NCBI RefSeq assembly: GCF_030164425.1
Contig: NZ_JASNJD010000007.1
Coordinates: 1 to 64,000, forward strand
Direction: 5' to 3'
Length of the DNA stretch: 64,000 nucleotides
DNA from: Pseudodonghicola flavimaris
Lineage (GTDB): Bacteria; Pseudomonadota; Alphaproteobacteria; Rhodobacterales; Rhodobacteraceae
How positions within the stretch are numbered: position 1 is the first letter of the stretch; each line of letters opens with the position of its first letter. The notes beneath the pieces are model-generated. The model did no database searches, was not told where the DNA came from, and saw only the letters and a program-made list of their open reading frames with translations. Positions 15,062 through 23,992 of the stretch are shown piece after piece. The position numbers were made by a program, and so were the translations under genes.

Positions 15062-16834
15062 ATGAAATATTCCGGGAAATTGACCAAGAAGATGCGCCAG
15101 CTCTGGGATGAGGCGCATGACTTCGATCCCAGCGACCCGATGCTGGGGCTGACCGGCAAGGAGCTGTCGGGGCCGAAACTGTCGCGCCGCGCCACGCTGC
15201 GACTGCTGGCCGCCGGCGGCACGCTGACCGCGGCGCATCTGATGCCCGGGTTCTCGGGCATGGCGCAGGCCTCCGGCGCGCCGGGCGGCACGCTGAGCTG
15301 CGGCTGGGCCGGCGTGGCCGAAATCCAGACGCTGGATCCGGCCAAGATCGGCCAGGTGCTGCAATTCCAGATCACCTCCAACGTGCTGTCGGGGCTGATG
15401 CATATCGATGCCTCGCTGGTGGCTCAGGGCGATCTGGCCGAGACTTGGACGGTGTCCGACGACGGGCTGGAATATACCTTCAAGCTGCGCGAAGGGGTGA
15501 CCTTCCACAATGGCGATCCGTTCAGCGCCGACGACGTGATGTATACTTTCGAACGGTCGTCCAACCCCGAAATCTCGATCCACTCCAAGAACCTCGCCAA
15601 TGTTGAGAAGCTTGAGAAGCTCGGCGATTACGAGGTGAAATTCACCCTGAAGAAGCCGCAGGCCTCGTTCCTGACCAAGACGCTGGAACGCGCCTCCGGC
15701 CGGGCCATGACCATCGTCTGCAAGGGCGCGCTGGAGCAGATGGGCGATGCGCAATACGGCCTCACCCCGGTGGGCACCGGCCCCTTCAAGGTGACCGAAC
15801 ATGTTCTGGGCCAGGGTGTCGTGCTGGAGAAATTCGCCGATTACTACGATCCCGAACGGCCGAAGCTGGACAAGGTGGTGATCAAGCCCATCGACGGGGT
15901 GGAGCCGATCGCAGCGGCGCTGGAAGCCGGCGACATCCAGTACATCGGGGGCAATCCGCTGGCAGCCCAGCTGATCGACCGGTTCAAGGCGAACTCCGAC
16001 CTGATCGTCGACATCAAACCGGCGCCGGGGTTCCAGTCGGTCTGGATGAACCCGTGGCGTGAGCCGATGAAGGTCACCGATTTCGACAAGCCGATGGAAG
16101 AGTTGCTGAAGGACAAGGGCTTCATGGTGCGGCTCGCGCTGGCCAAGGCGCTGGATCGCGACACCTATGTCAAACAGGCGCATTTCGGCTATGCCGTGCC
16201 GGGCTACGGCACCATCAACCCCGCCATGGCGTTCTACTACGACGAGGCGATTGCCGATAAGTCGCAGCAGGCCTTCGACCCCGACGGCGCCCGCGCGCTT
16301 CTGGCCGAGGCCGGCTTCCCGGGCGGCAAGGGCTTCCCGGAGCTGGAGCTGATCACCACCCCGGCGCAGAAACGCAACGGTCTGGTTCTGGCCAATATCT
16401 ACAAGCAGGTGCTGGGGATCACCGTCAAGGTGGTGCCGAAGGAATTCTCGGTCGGCATCCAGGACTTCAACAACTGCGAATACGACATGCGCCTGGGCGG
16501 GTCGGGCGGCGACTACGATCCCGACGACGGCATCGTCGACTGGATGATGACCGCCTCGAAGTTCAATGGCCGGACCCGGGACAAGGAGAAATACGCCTTT
16601 GGCTATTTCAGCAACGCCGAGGCCGACGGGTTGATCGAGAAACAGTCGGTCACCGCGGGTCTGGAGGCGCGCAAGGCGCTTGTGCAGGAGGCCAACCAGA
16701 TCACCTCGGATCGCGTCGCTTGTGGCTTCCTCTATCACCCTGTCGACGTCCAGGTACGCCACAAGTCGGTGAATTACCCGGCCGAAAGCCGCATCCCCGG
16801 GCTGCACGATCTCGATCGTGTGACGCTGGGCTGA
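15062..16834 (+). CDS. ABC importer 1, family 5 (peptide-type) substrate-binding protein with unusual Tat-like signal
   Basis: A 590-aa family 5 extracellular solute-binding protein (motifs YTFKLREGVTFHNGDPFSADDVMYTFER, TGPFK). A twin-arginine segment SRRATLRLLAAGG begins at residue 41, after a 40-residue polar n-region, and leads to a hydrophobic stretch and a small-residue cleavage area around MAQASG. The n-region is longer than usual, yet GGGAG places the start at 15062 and no later Met lies close to the Arg pair. The ligand is not predictable. GGT, amidase and DUF1028 neighbours suggest an amide or gamma-glutamyl compound. Confidence 0.9.
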   Translation: MKYSGKLTKKMRQLWDEAHDFDPSDPMLGLTGKELSGPKLSRRATLRLLAAGGTLTAAHLMPGFSGMAQASGAPGGTLSCGWAGVAEIQTLDPAKIGQVLQFQITSNVLSGLMHIDASLVAQGDLAETWTVSDDGLEYTFKLREGVTFHNGDPFSADDVMYTFERSSNPEISIHSKNLANVEKLEKLGDYEVKFTLKKPQASFLTKTLERASGRAMTIVCKGALEQMGDAQYGLTPVGTGPFKVTEHVLGQGVVLEKFADYYDPERPKLDKVVIKPIDGVEPIAAALEAGDIQYIGGNPLAAQLIDRFKANSDLIVDIKPAPGFQSVWMNPWREPMKVTDFDKPMEELLKDKGFMVRLALAKALDRDTYVKQAHFGYAVPGYGTINPAMAFYYDEAIADKSQQAFDPDGARALLAEAGFPGGKGFPELELITTPAQKRNGLVLANIYKQVLGITVKVVPKEFSVGIQDFNNCEYDMRLGGSGGDYDPDDGIVDWMMTASKFNGRTRDKEKYAFGYFSNAEADGLIEKQSVTAGLEARKALVQEANQITSDRVACGFLYHPVDVQVRHKSVNYPAESRIPGLHDLDRVTLG

Positions 16835-16849
16835 GGCCGAACCGATCTT

Positions 16850-16876
16850 CCGGGCCGGCCGCTGGGGCCGGCCCGG
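16850..16876 (+). terminator. Intercistronic stem-loop after binding-protein gene 1
   Basis: A perfect 11-bp stem CCGGGCCGGCC/GGCCGGCCCGG with a 5-nt loop, 15 nt after the stop and 30 nt before the permease start. It has no T tract. It probably protects the binding-protein mRNA or dampens read-through. Confidence 0.6.
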
Positions 16877-16906
16877 ACCCCCTGGACTTCTGAAAGGACG
16901 GCTTCC

Positions 16907-17854
16907 GTGGCAAGCTATATGCTGCGTCGATTTATCGGGTCGATCATCGTCATGTGGGCGGTGGCGACGCTGGTGTTTTTCATGCTGCGGTTCGTGCCGG
17001 GCGATCCCATTGCCGCCATGCTGGCGGATGCGGGCGGCCCGGACGAGATCGAGGCGATGAAACGCAATCTCGGGCTCGACCGCTCGCTCTTCGTGCAATA
17101 CGCGATCTGGTTCCAGAACATGCTGCACGGAGATCTGGGCAATTCGATCTACGGCAGCCGCGTCGCCGTCACCGCAGTTCTGGCCGAGGCGATCCCGCGC
17201 ACCCTGTCGCTGTCGCTTCTCGCTTTCGTGATCGCGCTGGCGATCGCGCTGCCGGCGGGCATTCTGTCGGCGACCCGGCGCAACACCGCGACCGATACCA
17301 CGGTGTCGCTTCTGGCGTTTCTGGGCCTGTCGATGCCGGATTTCTGGCTGGCGATCCTTCTGATCATCGTCTTCGCCGCCAATCTGCAATGGTTGCCCGC
17401 CATCGGCTATGCGCCGCTCTCGGACGGGTTCTGGCCCTGGTTCAGCCACCTGATCCTGCCGTCCATCGCCATCGGCACCGCCTTTTCCGCGATCATTGCG
17501 CGGATGATCCGCTCCTCTCTGCTTGAGGTGTTGAAGGCCGACTACATGCGCACCGCCCGGGCCAAGGGTCTCACCCCCTGGATGATCATGTTCGGCCATG
17601 CGCTGCCCAATGCGATGATCCCGGTGATCACCGTGATCGGGATCGCCTTTGCGCTGCTGATCTCCGGCGCGGTGGTGGTGGAGAACGTCTTTGCCATCAA
17701 GGGGCTGGGACGGGTCCTGATCGAAGGCATCCTGAACCGCGATTACCCGGTGGTGCAGGGCGCCGTTCTGGTGGTCTCCGCCATCTTCGTCTTCTCCAAC
17801 TTAATCGTCGATCTGCTCTATGGCGTGATCGACCCGAGGATCCGGTTGAACTGA
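16907..17854 (+). CDS. ABC importer 1, permease (DppB-like)
   Basis: A 315-aa membrane protein with a DppB/OppB-type N-terminal helix and the EAA coupling motif (ADYMRTARAKGLTPWMIMFGHALPN). It begins with GTG at 16907, preceded by AAAGGA. Its TGA shares one base with the ATG of the DppC-like gene. It forms a heterodimeric channel with that protein. Confidence 0.92.
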   Translation: MASYMLRRFIGSIIVMWAVATLVFFMLRFVPGDPIAAMLADAGGPDEIEAMKRNLGLDRSLFVQYAIWFQNMLHGDLGNSIYGSRVAVTAVLAEAIPRTLSLSLLAFVIALAIALPAGILSATRRNTATDTTVSLLAFLGLSMPDFWLAILLIIVFAANLQWLPAIGYAPLSDGFWPWFSHLILPSIAIGTAFSAIIARMIRSSLLEVLKADYMRTARAKGLTPWMIMFGHALPNAMIPVITVIGIAFALLISGAVVVENVFAIKGLGRVLIEGILNRDYPVVQGAVLVVSAIFVFSNLIVDLLYGVIDPRIRLN

Positions 17855-18735
17855 TGTCCGATACCTCCCAAGGCTTCGAAGCAGAGCAGCGTCCCAAGCG
17901 CCGGTCGCGCTTTCAGGCGACACTGGTGCGCGACCGCAAGGCGCAGGCTGGTCTGCTGGTGCTGCTGCTGTTCGTGATCGGGGCGGTCTTCGCACCGCTG
18001 CTGGCGCCCTTCGACCCGAATGAAATGACGCTCGAGATGATGTCGGGGCTGACCTGGACCCATCCTCTGGGCACCGACGATCTGGGCCGCGATCTGCTCA
18101 GCCGTATCCTTTACGGCACCCGGGTGTCGCTGTTCATCGGGATCTCCACCGTCGGCATCGCGCTGGTGATCGGCATCGCGCTGGGGCTGGTGGCCGGCTA
18201 TTTCGGCGGCTGGATCGATCTGGTGATCATGCGCTACATCGACCTGCAGTGGGCTTTCCCGAACTTCATCATCGCGGTCTATCTGGTGGCGGTTTTCGGC
18301 ACCGGCCTGCTGAACGTGATCGTGGCGCTGTCACTGGCCTTCGTCGACGATTTCGCCCGGGTGGCGCGGTCGATGACCCTGTCGCTGCGCGAAGAGCAAT
18401 ATGTCGATGCCGCCCGGACGCTGGGGTTCTCCAAGGCGCGGACCCTGTTCATCCATATCCTGCCCAATGCGGTGGCGCCGATCATCGTCCAGGCGACGGT
18501 CAGCGTGTCCTACGCCATTCTGGGCGAGGCGAGCCTGTCGTTTCTTGGCCTGGGCGTCGATGCCTATACCCCGACCTGGGGGCTGATCCTGGCCGATGGC
18601 CGCGGCTTCATCACCCAGGCCTGGTGGCTGGGCGTGTTCCCCGGGCTGGCGATCATGCTGGTGGTGCTGGCGATCAACTTCGTCGGCGACTGGCTGCGCG
18701 ACGCGCTGGATGTGCGTCAGGCGGTGACGGACTGA
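17854..18735 (+). CDS. ABC importer 1, permease (DppC-like)
   Basis: A 293-aa permease with a cytoplasmic N-terminal tail, the DppC-type HPLGTDDLGRDLLSRILYG segment and an EAA loop (YVDAARTLGFSKARTLFIHILPNAVAPI). It is coupled to the DppB-like gene by a TGATG overlap and followed after 107 bp by the amidase, apparently in the same operon. Confidence 0.92.
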   Translation: MSDTSQGFEAEQRPKRRSRFQATLVRDRKAQAGLLVLLLFVIGAVFAPLLAPFDPNEMTLEMMSGLTWTHPLGTDDLGRDLLSRILYGTRVSLFIGISTVGIALVIGIALGLVAGYFGGWIDLVIMRYIDLQWAFPNFIIAVYLVAVFGTGLLNVIVALSLAFVDDFARVARSMTLSLREEQYVDAARTLGFSKARTLFIHILPNAVAPIIVQATVSVSYAILGEASLSFLGLGVDAYTPTWGLILADGRGFITQAWWLGVFPGLAIMLVVLAINFVGDWLRDALDVRQAVTD

Positions 18736-18842
18736 GCCGGACCGGGCCCCGCGCCTGAGACCAAACAGGGCAGGCGGCCGTACAGAATGGCCGCCGCCGC
18801 GACCGACTGCAGATGCGATCCAATCCAAACAGGAGCCACAGC

Positions 18843-20492
18843 GTGGAAGACAGGACCATTACCGAGGCCGATATCGAAGCCGCCGAACGCCTGATGGGGG
18901 TGATGTTCACGGCGCGCGAACGCAGCCAGATGATCGGCAATCTCGACGGTCAGATCGCCTCGGCCATCGATCGGCGACGGGTCGATTTGCCCAACAGCGT
19001 GCCGATGGCGCTGCGCTTCGATCCGCGTCTGCCGGGGTTTGCCATGCCCACCGCCAGCGGCGTGACCGGCAGCGTGCCGCAGACTCCGCTGCCCGAGGCC
19101 GATGAGGATATCGCCTTCGCAACCCTGCCGGAGCTGGGCGCCTGGATCGCCTCCGGCGCGCTGAGCAGCCGTCGGCTGACCGAAATCTACCTGGCCCGGA
19201 TCGCGGCGCTGAACCCGCAGCTGTTCTGCTTCGCCACGGTGATGGCCGACAGCGCCCTGGCCGAGGCCGACGCGATGGATGCGCTGACCGCGCAGGGGAT
19301 TTCCCGCGGGCCGCTGCATGGCATTCCCTACGGGGTGAAGGATCTGTTCGACACCCGCGACGTGGTCACCGGCTGGGGGGCAGAGCCCTATCAGGACCGC
19401 GTGCCGCAGAGCGACGCGCGCATCGTCACGCTGCTGCGCGCCGCCGGGGCGGTGCTGCTGGGCAAGACCACCGTGGGCGCGCTGGCCTATAACGACATCT
19501 GGTACGGCGGCCGTACCCGCAATCCCTGGAACACCGAGGAGGGATCCTCCGGCTCTAGCGCCGGGTCCGCCTCGGCCACAGCCGCCGGGCTCTGCGGATT
19601 TTCCATCGGCACCGAGACCCTGGGCTCCATCACCTCGCCCAGCCAGCGCTGCGGCACCACCGGGCTGCGGCCCACCTTCGGCCGGGTCAGCCGGGCGGGC
19701 GGCATGGCGCTCTGCTGGTCGCTGGACAAGGTCGGCCCGATCTGCCGCGGGGTTGAGGATACGGCGCTGGTCCTCGACGCGATCAACGGTGCCGACATCG
19801 CCGATCGCTCCTCGATCCAGGCGCCCTTCGCCTATCGCGCCGGCAAGGAGATCACCGGGCTGAAGCTGGGCTATCTGCCCGAGGCTTTCGGCGAGGGCGC
19901 CACCGCCGTCGATCACGCCGCTCTGGCCGCGGCGCGCGATCTGGGCATCGAGGTGGTCGAGGTGTCGCTGCCCGATCTGCCCTATGGCGCGCTGATGAAC
20001 ACGCTCTATGCCGAGGCCGCCGCCGCCTTTGAACATCTGACGCTGAGCGATCTGGACGATACGCTGACCTGGCAGGACGACGGCGCCTGGCCGAATACCT
20101 TCCGCAAGGCGCGCTTACTCTCCGCCGTCGATCACGTCCAGCTCGACCGGCTGCGCTATCTGGTGATGCAGGCGCTCGACGGGCTGTTCCAGCAGGTCGA
20201 CGCGCTGATCGGGCCGTTCATGACCGGGCCGATGCTGGTGGCATCGAATTTCACCGGCCATCCCTGTCTGCATCTGCGCGCCGGGTTCGAGGATCTGGGC
20301 ACCCGTGGCGCCGCCTCGCTCGGCGCCGGCAAGCTGACCACCGGCGAGGCCGACGCCAGCGGTGAAACCCATCGGGTGCCGCAGGGCATCTCGATCTGGG
20401 GGCGGCTCTTCGAGGAGGGCACCATCCTGAATATCGGCGAGGCGCTGGAACGCCGGCTCGGCGTGGCCGCCGAACGGCCGTCCCTGTCCTGA
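18843..20492 (+). CDS. Amidase signature (AS) family amidohydrolase
   Basis: A 549-aa AS enzyme hydrolysing a carboxamide to acid plus ammonia or amine. The Ser-cisSer-Lys triad is visible: Lys166 (GVKDLFD), the Gly/Ser-rich stretch GSSGSSAGSA (234-243) and Ser262 in GTETLGSI. About 90 residues precede the AS domain. A GTG start at 18843 is chosen because AGGAG lies 7 nt upstream; the ATG at 18813 has no such site. No signal peptide. Its position between two importers suggests it acts on an imported amide. Confidence 0.88.
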   Translation: MEDRTITEADIEAAERLMGVMFTARERSQMIGNLDGQIASAIDRRRVDLPNSVPMALRFDPRLPGFAMPTASGVTGSVPQTPLPEADEDIAFATLPELGAWIASGALSSRRLTEIYLARIAALNPQLFCFATVMADSALAEADAMDALTAQGISRGPLHGIPYGVKDLFDTRDVVTGWGAEPYQDRVPQSDARIVTLLRAAGAVLLGKTTVGALAYNDIWYGGRTRNPWNTEEGSSGSSAGSASATAAGLCGFSIGTETLGSITSPSQRCGTTGLRPTFGRVSRAGGMALCWSLDKVGPICRGVEDTALVLDAINGADIADRSSIQAPFAYRAGKEITGLKLGYLPEAFGEGATAVDHAALAAARDLGIEVVEVSLPDLPYGALMNTLYAEAAAAFEHLTLSDLDDTLTWQDDGAWPNTFRKARLLSAVDHVQLDRLRYLVMQALDGLFQQVDALIGPFMTGPMLVASNFTGHPCLHLRAGFEDLGTRGAASLGAGKLTTGEADASGETHRVPQGISIWGRLFEEGTILNIGEALERRLGVAAERPSLS

Positions 20493-20503
20493 CATCAACG
20501 AGA

Positions 20504-20521
20504 CCGCCCGGTTCAGGGCGG
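20504..20521 (+). terminator. Short stem-loop after amidase gene
   Basis: A 6-bp stem CCGCCC/GGGCGG with a 6-nt loop, 11 nt after the amidase stop. No T tract follows, so read-through into the second importer is expected. Confidence 0.35.
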
Positions 20522-20581
20522 CGATCCCCCCTCAAGACCGCGGCCACAGACGCCGCGGAGGTCCAACAAGGAGAAACACCA

Positions 20582-22120
20582 ATGAAACGCAGAGACTTTC
20601 TGAAATCCACCACGGCGCTGATGGGCGGCACCGTTCTCTACGGGCTGGCGACGCCGGCTTTCGCGGCCACGCCGGTCTCCGGCGGCACGCTGATCTGGGG
20701 CCATTCGGAAACCACCCAGAACCTCGACATGCATCAGACCGGCACTGCCTCCACCGGCCGGGTGCTGCAGAACGTGCATGACTCCATCGTCACGGTCGAC
20801 AAGGATCTGAACGTGATCCCGAACCTGGCGGAGAGTTTCGAGCAGAGCGCCGACGGGCTGGTCTATACCTTCAAGCTGCGCCCCGACGTGACGTTCCACA
20901 ACGGCAAGAAGATGACTTCGGCCGATGTGAAATTCTCCTTCGAGCGCTGCAAGGATCCTGCCACCGGCGCCGTCAACTTCGAGGTCTTCAACGCGGTCGA
21001 AAGCATCGAGACCCCCGATGATCTGACCGTTGTCATCACCCTGGGTTCGGTCAATGCGCCCTTCCTGTCGCGGCTGGCCGAGAACGGCGCCGGCGTTATC
21101 ATGCCCGAAGGCAGCGGCGACGTGCAGGGCACCACGCCGATCGGCTGCGGCCCGTTCAAATTCGTCCGTCGCGAGTTCGGCAACGAGGTGGAGCTGGAGC
21201 GGTTCGACGAGTACTGGGGCGGCCCGGCCTATCTGGACAAGGTGATCGCCCGCGAGATCACCGAACCCACCGTGCGCCTGACCGGCCTGCGCACCGGCGA
21301 GCTGCACATGATCAACGACATTCCGGCCGATCGCATCGCCGAGATCGAAGGCGACCCCGATCTGCAGGTGGTGTCGTGGTTCCCGCTGAACTGGGATTTC
21401 GTCAACTTCAACCACGATTTCGAGCCCTTCAAGAACCCCAAGGTCCGCGAGGCCTTCGATTACATGATCGACAAGGAGGCGCTGCTGGAAGGCGCGCTCT
21501 GGGGGCAGGGCGCGGTCACCGCATCGCCCAGCTATCCGACCTCCGCCTCTTACAACCACGACCTGAAGCAACGCCCGCAGGACTTCGATAAGGCCAAGGC
21601 GCTGCTGGCCGAGGCCGGCTATGGCGAGGGCGAGCTGTCGGTGGTGTTCAAGGCGACCACCAACTACCCCTATCACATCGAGGCGGCGCAGATCATGCTG
21701 GAGTGGTTCCGCATGGCCGGGGTCAACGCGACCATCGAACAGCTGACCTGGTCGGACTGGCTCAGCCAATGCTGGGTCGACAAGGACTTCCAGATCACCA
21801 TGATGAACTTCTTCACCCTGTGGGAGCCGGATTTCCTCTATTACTCCCTTTGGAACACCGAAGGGGCGTTCAACTACCGCAAGATCTCCAACCCGATGGT
21901 GGACGAGCTGACCGCCAAGGCGCGGGTGACTGTCGATCCGCAGGCGCGGGCGGATATCTACAAGCAGGTCCAGACCATCATTCACGACGAGACGCTGGAC
22001 GTGATCCTGTGGTTCCGCAACGGCACCATCGGCGCCCAGCCCAGCGTGATGGGTCTGGACACGATCGTGCACCCGAACGGTTCCAACCTGAACTTCCACA
22101 GGGTCTGGCTGCAGGGCTGA
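20582..22120 (+). CDS. ABC importer 2, family 5 substrate-binding protein (Tat-exported)
   Basis: A 512-aa family 5 solute-binding protein with a compact Tat signal: RRDFLK near the N-terminus, hydrophobic core TALMGGTVLYGLAT, cleavage expected after AFA around residue 29. The body has the family motifs (YTFKLRPDVTFHNGKK, TPIGCGPFKF). AAGGAG precedes the ATG. Distinct from the binding protein at 15062 in length and signal. Ligand unknown. Confidence 0.92.
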   Translation: MKRRDFLKSTTALMGGTVLYGLATPAFAATPVSGGTLIWGHSETTQNLDMHQTGTASTGRVLQNVHDSIVTVDKDLNVIPNLAESFEQSADGLVYTFKLRPDVTFHNGKKMTSADVKFSFERCKDPATGAVNFEVFNAVESIETPDDLTVVITLGSVNAPFLSRLAENGAGVIMPEGSGDVQGTTPIGCGPFKFVRREFGNEVELERFDEYWGGPAYLDKVIAREITEPTVRLTGLRTGELHMINDIPADRIAEIEGDPDLQVVSWFPLNWDFVNFNHDFEPFKNPKVREAFDYMIDKEALLEGALWGQGAVTASPSYPTSASYNHDLKQRPQDFDKAKALLAEAGYGEGELSVVFKATTNYPYHIEAAQIMLEWFRMAGVNATIEQLTWSDWLSQCWVDKDFQITMMNFFTLWEPDFLYYSLWNTEGAFNYRKISNPMVDELTAKARVTVDPQARADIYKQVQTIIHDETLDVILWFRNGTIGAQPSVMGLDTIVHPNGSNLNFHRVWLQG

Positions 22121-22128
22121 GCGATCGG

Positions 22129-22163
22129 CCGGGGCGCGCGATGGGGACGCGCCCCGGTCTTTT
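22129..22163 (+). terminator. Stem-loop with T-rich tail after binding-protein gene 2
   Basis: A 10-bp stem CCGGGGCGCG/CGCGCCCCGG (22129-22138 / 22148-22157) with a 9-nt loop, followed by TCTTTT. This is the most terminator-like of the binding-protein hairpins, yet the permease begins only 58 bp later, so partial termination (attenuation) is likely. Confidence 0.65.
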
Positions 22164-22220
22164 CCCGATTTTCCACAACCTCTCTGCGCCGTCTTCGGGC
22201 GGGCGAGGAAAGGGCTGGGC

Positions 22221-23162
22221 GTGAGCTATATTCTGAACCGCATCCTGTCGATGCTTCTGACGCTGTTTCTGATCTCGGCGATCACCTTTGCCGTGACCAA
22301 CATCCTGCCCGGCGACGTGGCGATGATGATCATGGGCACCCAGTCCAACCCCGAGGCGCTGGCCGGGCTGCGGGAGACGCTGGGGCTGAACGATCCGCTG
22401 CTGGCGCAATACGGCCGCTGGATCGGCGGCATGCTGACCGGCGACTGGGGCACCTCGCTGGTGTTCAAGGAACCCATCGCGCCGCTGCTGATCCAGAAGA
22501 TGACGGCGAGCGGGCTGATCGTACTGCTCTCCATGACCATTGCGCTGGTTTGCGCCGTACCGCTTGGGGTCTGGGCGGCGGTGCATCCCAATCGCTGGCA
22601 GGATACCGCGTCGAGCTCGGCCGCGCTCCTGGGGGTGAGCCTGCCAGACTTCTTCTGGGGCATCATGCTGATCCTGCTGTTCGCCCGGGCGCTGCACTGG
22701 CTGCCATCCTCGGGGTTCGTCGATCCGCGCGAAGACCTGTTGCTGGCGCTGCGCCACGCGCTGCTGCCGGCGCTGGCACTGGGGCTGGGGCTGATGGCGC
22801 ATCTCACCCGGATGACGCGCGCCACGATGACCGGCATTCTGAACCAGGAATTCATCCGCGTCGCCCGCGCCAAGGGCCTTGGCGAAGGCACCGTGGTCTG
22901 GCGCTACGGGCTGGCCAATGCGGTGGGCCCGGTGATGACGGTGGCGGGACTTCAGGTCGGCTATCTCTTCGGCTCGATCATCGTGATCGAGAGCCTCTTC
23001 AACTACACCGGCATGGGCTGGCTCACCTACCAGGGGCTGCTGAACCGGGATATCCCGCTGATCCAGGCCAGCGTCTTCGTCATCGCCGCGGTGGTGATGC
23101 TGGCCAATTTGCTGGTTGATATCCTCTATGTGCTGGTCGACCCGAGGATCCGTCTGTCATGA
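22221..23162 (+). CDS. ABC importer 2, permease (DppB-like)
   Basis: A 313-aa membrane protein with a DppB-type N-terminus, the LPDFFWGIMLILLFA segment and an EAA loop (EFIRVARAKGLGEGTVVWRY). GTG start at 22221. It overlaps the DppC-like gene by ATGA. Confidence 0.92.
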   Translation: MSYILNRILSMLLTLFLISAITFAVTNILPGDVAMMIMGTQSNPEALAGLRETLGLNDPLLAQYGRWIGGMLTGDWGTSLVFKEPIAPLLIQKMTASGLIVLLSMTIALVCAVPLGVWAAVHPNRWQDTASSSAALLGVSLPDFFWGIMLILLFARALHWLPSSGFVDPREDLLLALRHALLPALALGLGLMAHLTRMTRATMTGILNQEFIRVARAKGLGEGTVVWRYGLANAVGPVMTVAGLQVGYLFGSIIVIESLFNYTGMGWLTYQGLLNRDIPLIQASVFVIAAVVMLANLLVDILYVLVDPRIRLS

Positions 23163-23992
23163 AGCTGCCCGCCGCGTTCCGAACCTCCAAGGGTCTGATC
23201 GGCACCGGTCTGGTCATCGCCATCCTGCTGGTGGCGGTGCTTGCCCCGATGCTGATCCCGGCCGACTGGGCCACCAAGATGGACATGCGCGCCCGGCTGT
23301 CGCCACCGACGCTGGCGCATCCGCTGGGCACTGACCAGCTGGGGCGCGATCTGCTCTACCGTGTGCTGCTCGGGACCCAGACGTCGATCTTCATCGCCGG
23401 AGCGGCGGTGCTTATGTCGATCGTGATCGGCCTGCCGCTGGGGCTGATCTCGGGCTATGCCGGCGGCACCACCGACAATGTGCTGATGCGGCTGGTCGAC
23501 ACGCTGCTGAGCTTTCCCGCCCTGCTGCTGGCGCTGACCATCAGCGCGGTGCTGGGGCCGAACCTGCATAACACGGTGATCGCCATCGGCATCGCCTTCA
23601 CCCCGTTCCTGGCGCGCATCATCCGGGGCGAGGCGCTGCGGGTGGCGCAGATGCCCTATGTCGAGGCGGCGCGCACGGCCGGCAATTCCGACAGCCGGCT
23701 GATCCTGCGCCACATCCTGCCTAACATCATGCCGGCGATCATCGTGCAGTCGACGATCAGCCTGGCCTTCGCCATTCTCGCCGAAGCCGGGCTGAGCTTC
23801 CTGGGGCTGGGCACGCAGCCGCCCGATGCCTCCTGGGGGCTGATGATCCAGGCCTCGCGCGATTATCTCGACCGCGCGCCCTGGACCGCGCTGGTGCCCG
23901 GGGCCGCCGTGGCGCTGACGGTGCTGGGCCTGAACATGTTCGGGGATGCGCTGCGCGATGCGCTCGACCCCCGCAGCAAAGGAGCCTCGTGA
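23159..23992 (+). CDS. ABC importer 2, permease (DppC-like)
   Basis: A 277-aa permease with the HPLGTDQLGRDLLYRVLLG signature and EAA loop (YVEAARTAGNSDSRLILRH). It overlaps the upstream permease by 4 nt and shares the A of TGATG with the fused ATPase. Confidence 0.92.
   Translation: MKLPAAFRTSKGLIGTGLVIAILLVAVLAPMLIPADWATKMDMRARLSPPTLAHPLGTDQLGRDLLYRVLLGTQTSIFIAGAAVLMSIVIGLPLGLISGYAGGTTDNVLMRLVDTLLSFPALLLALTISAVLGPNLHNTVIAIGIAFTPFLARIIRGEALRVAQMPYVEAARTAGNSDSRLILRHILPNIMPAIIVQSTISLAFAILAEAGLSFLGLGTQPPDASWGLMIQASRDYLDRAPWTALVPGAAVALTVLGLNMFGDALRDALDPRSKGAS

Noticed and set aside
15032-17599. An 855-codon open frame on the minus strand opposite binding-protein and permease genes
   Set aside because: Antisense to clear ABC importer genes and composed of His/Arg/Gly-rich sequence typical of shadow frames.
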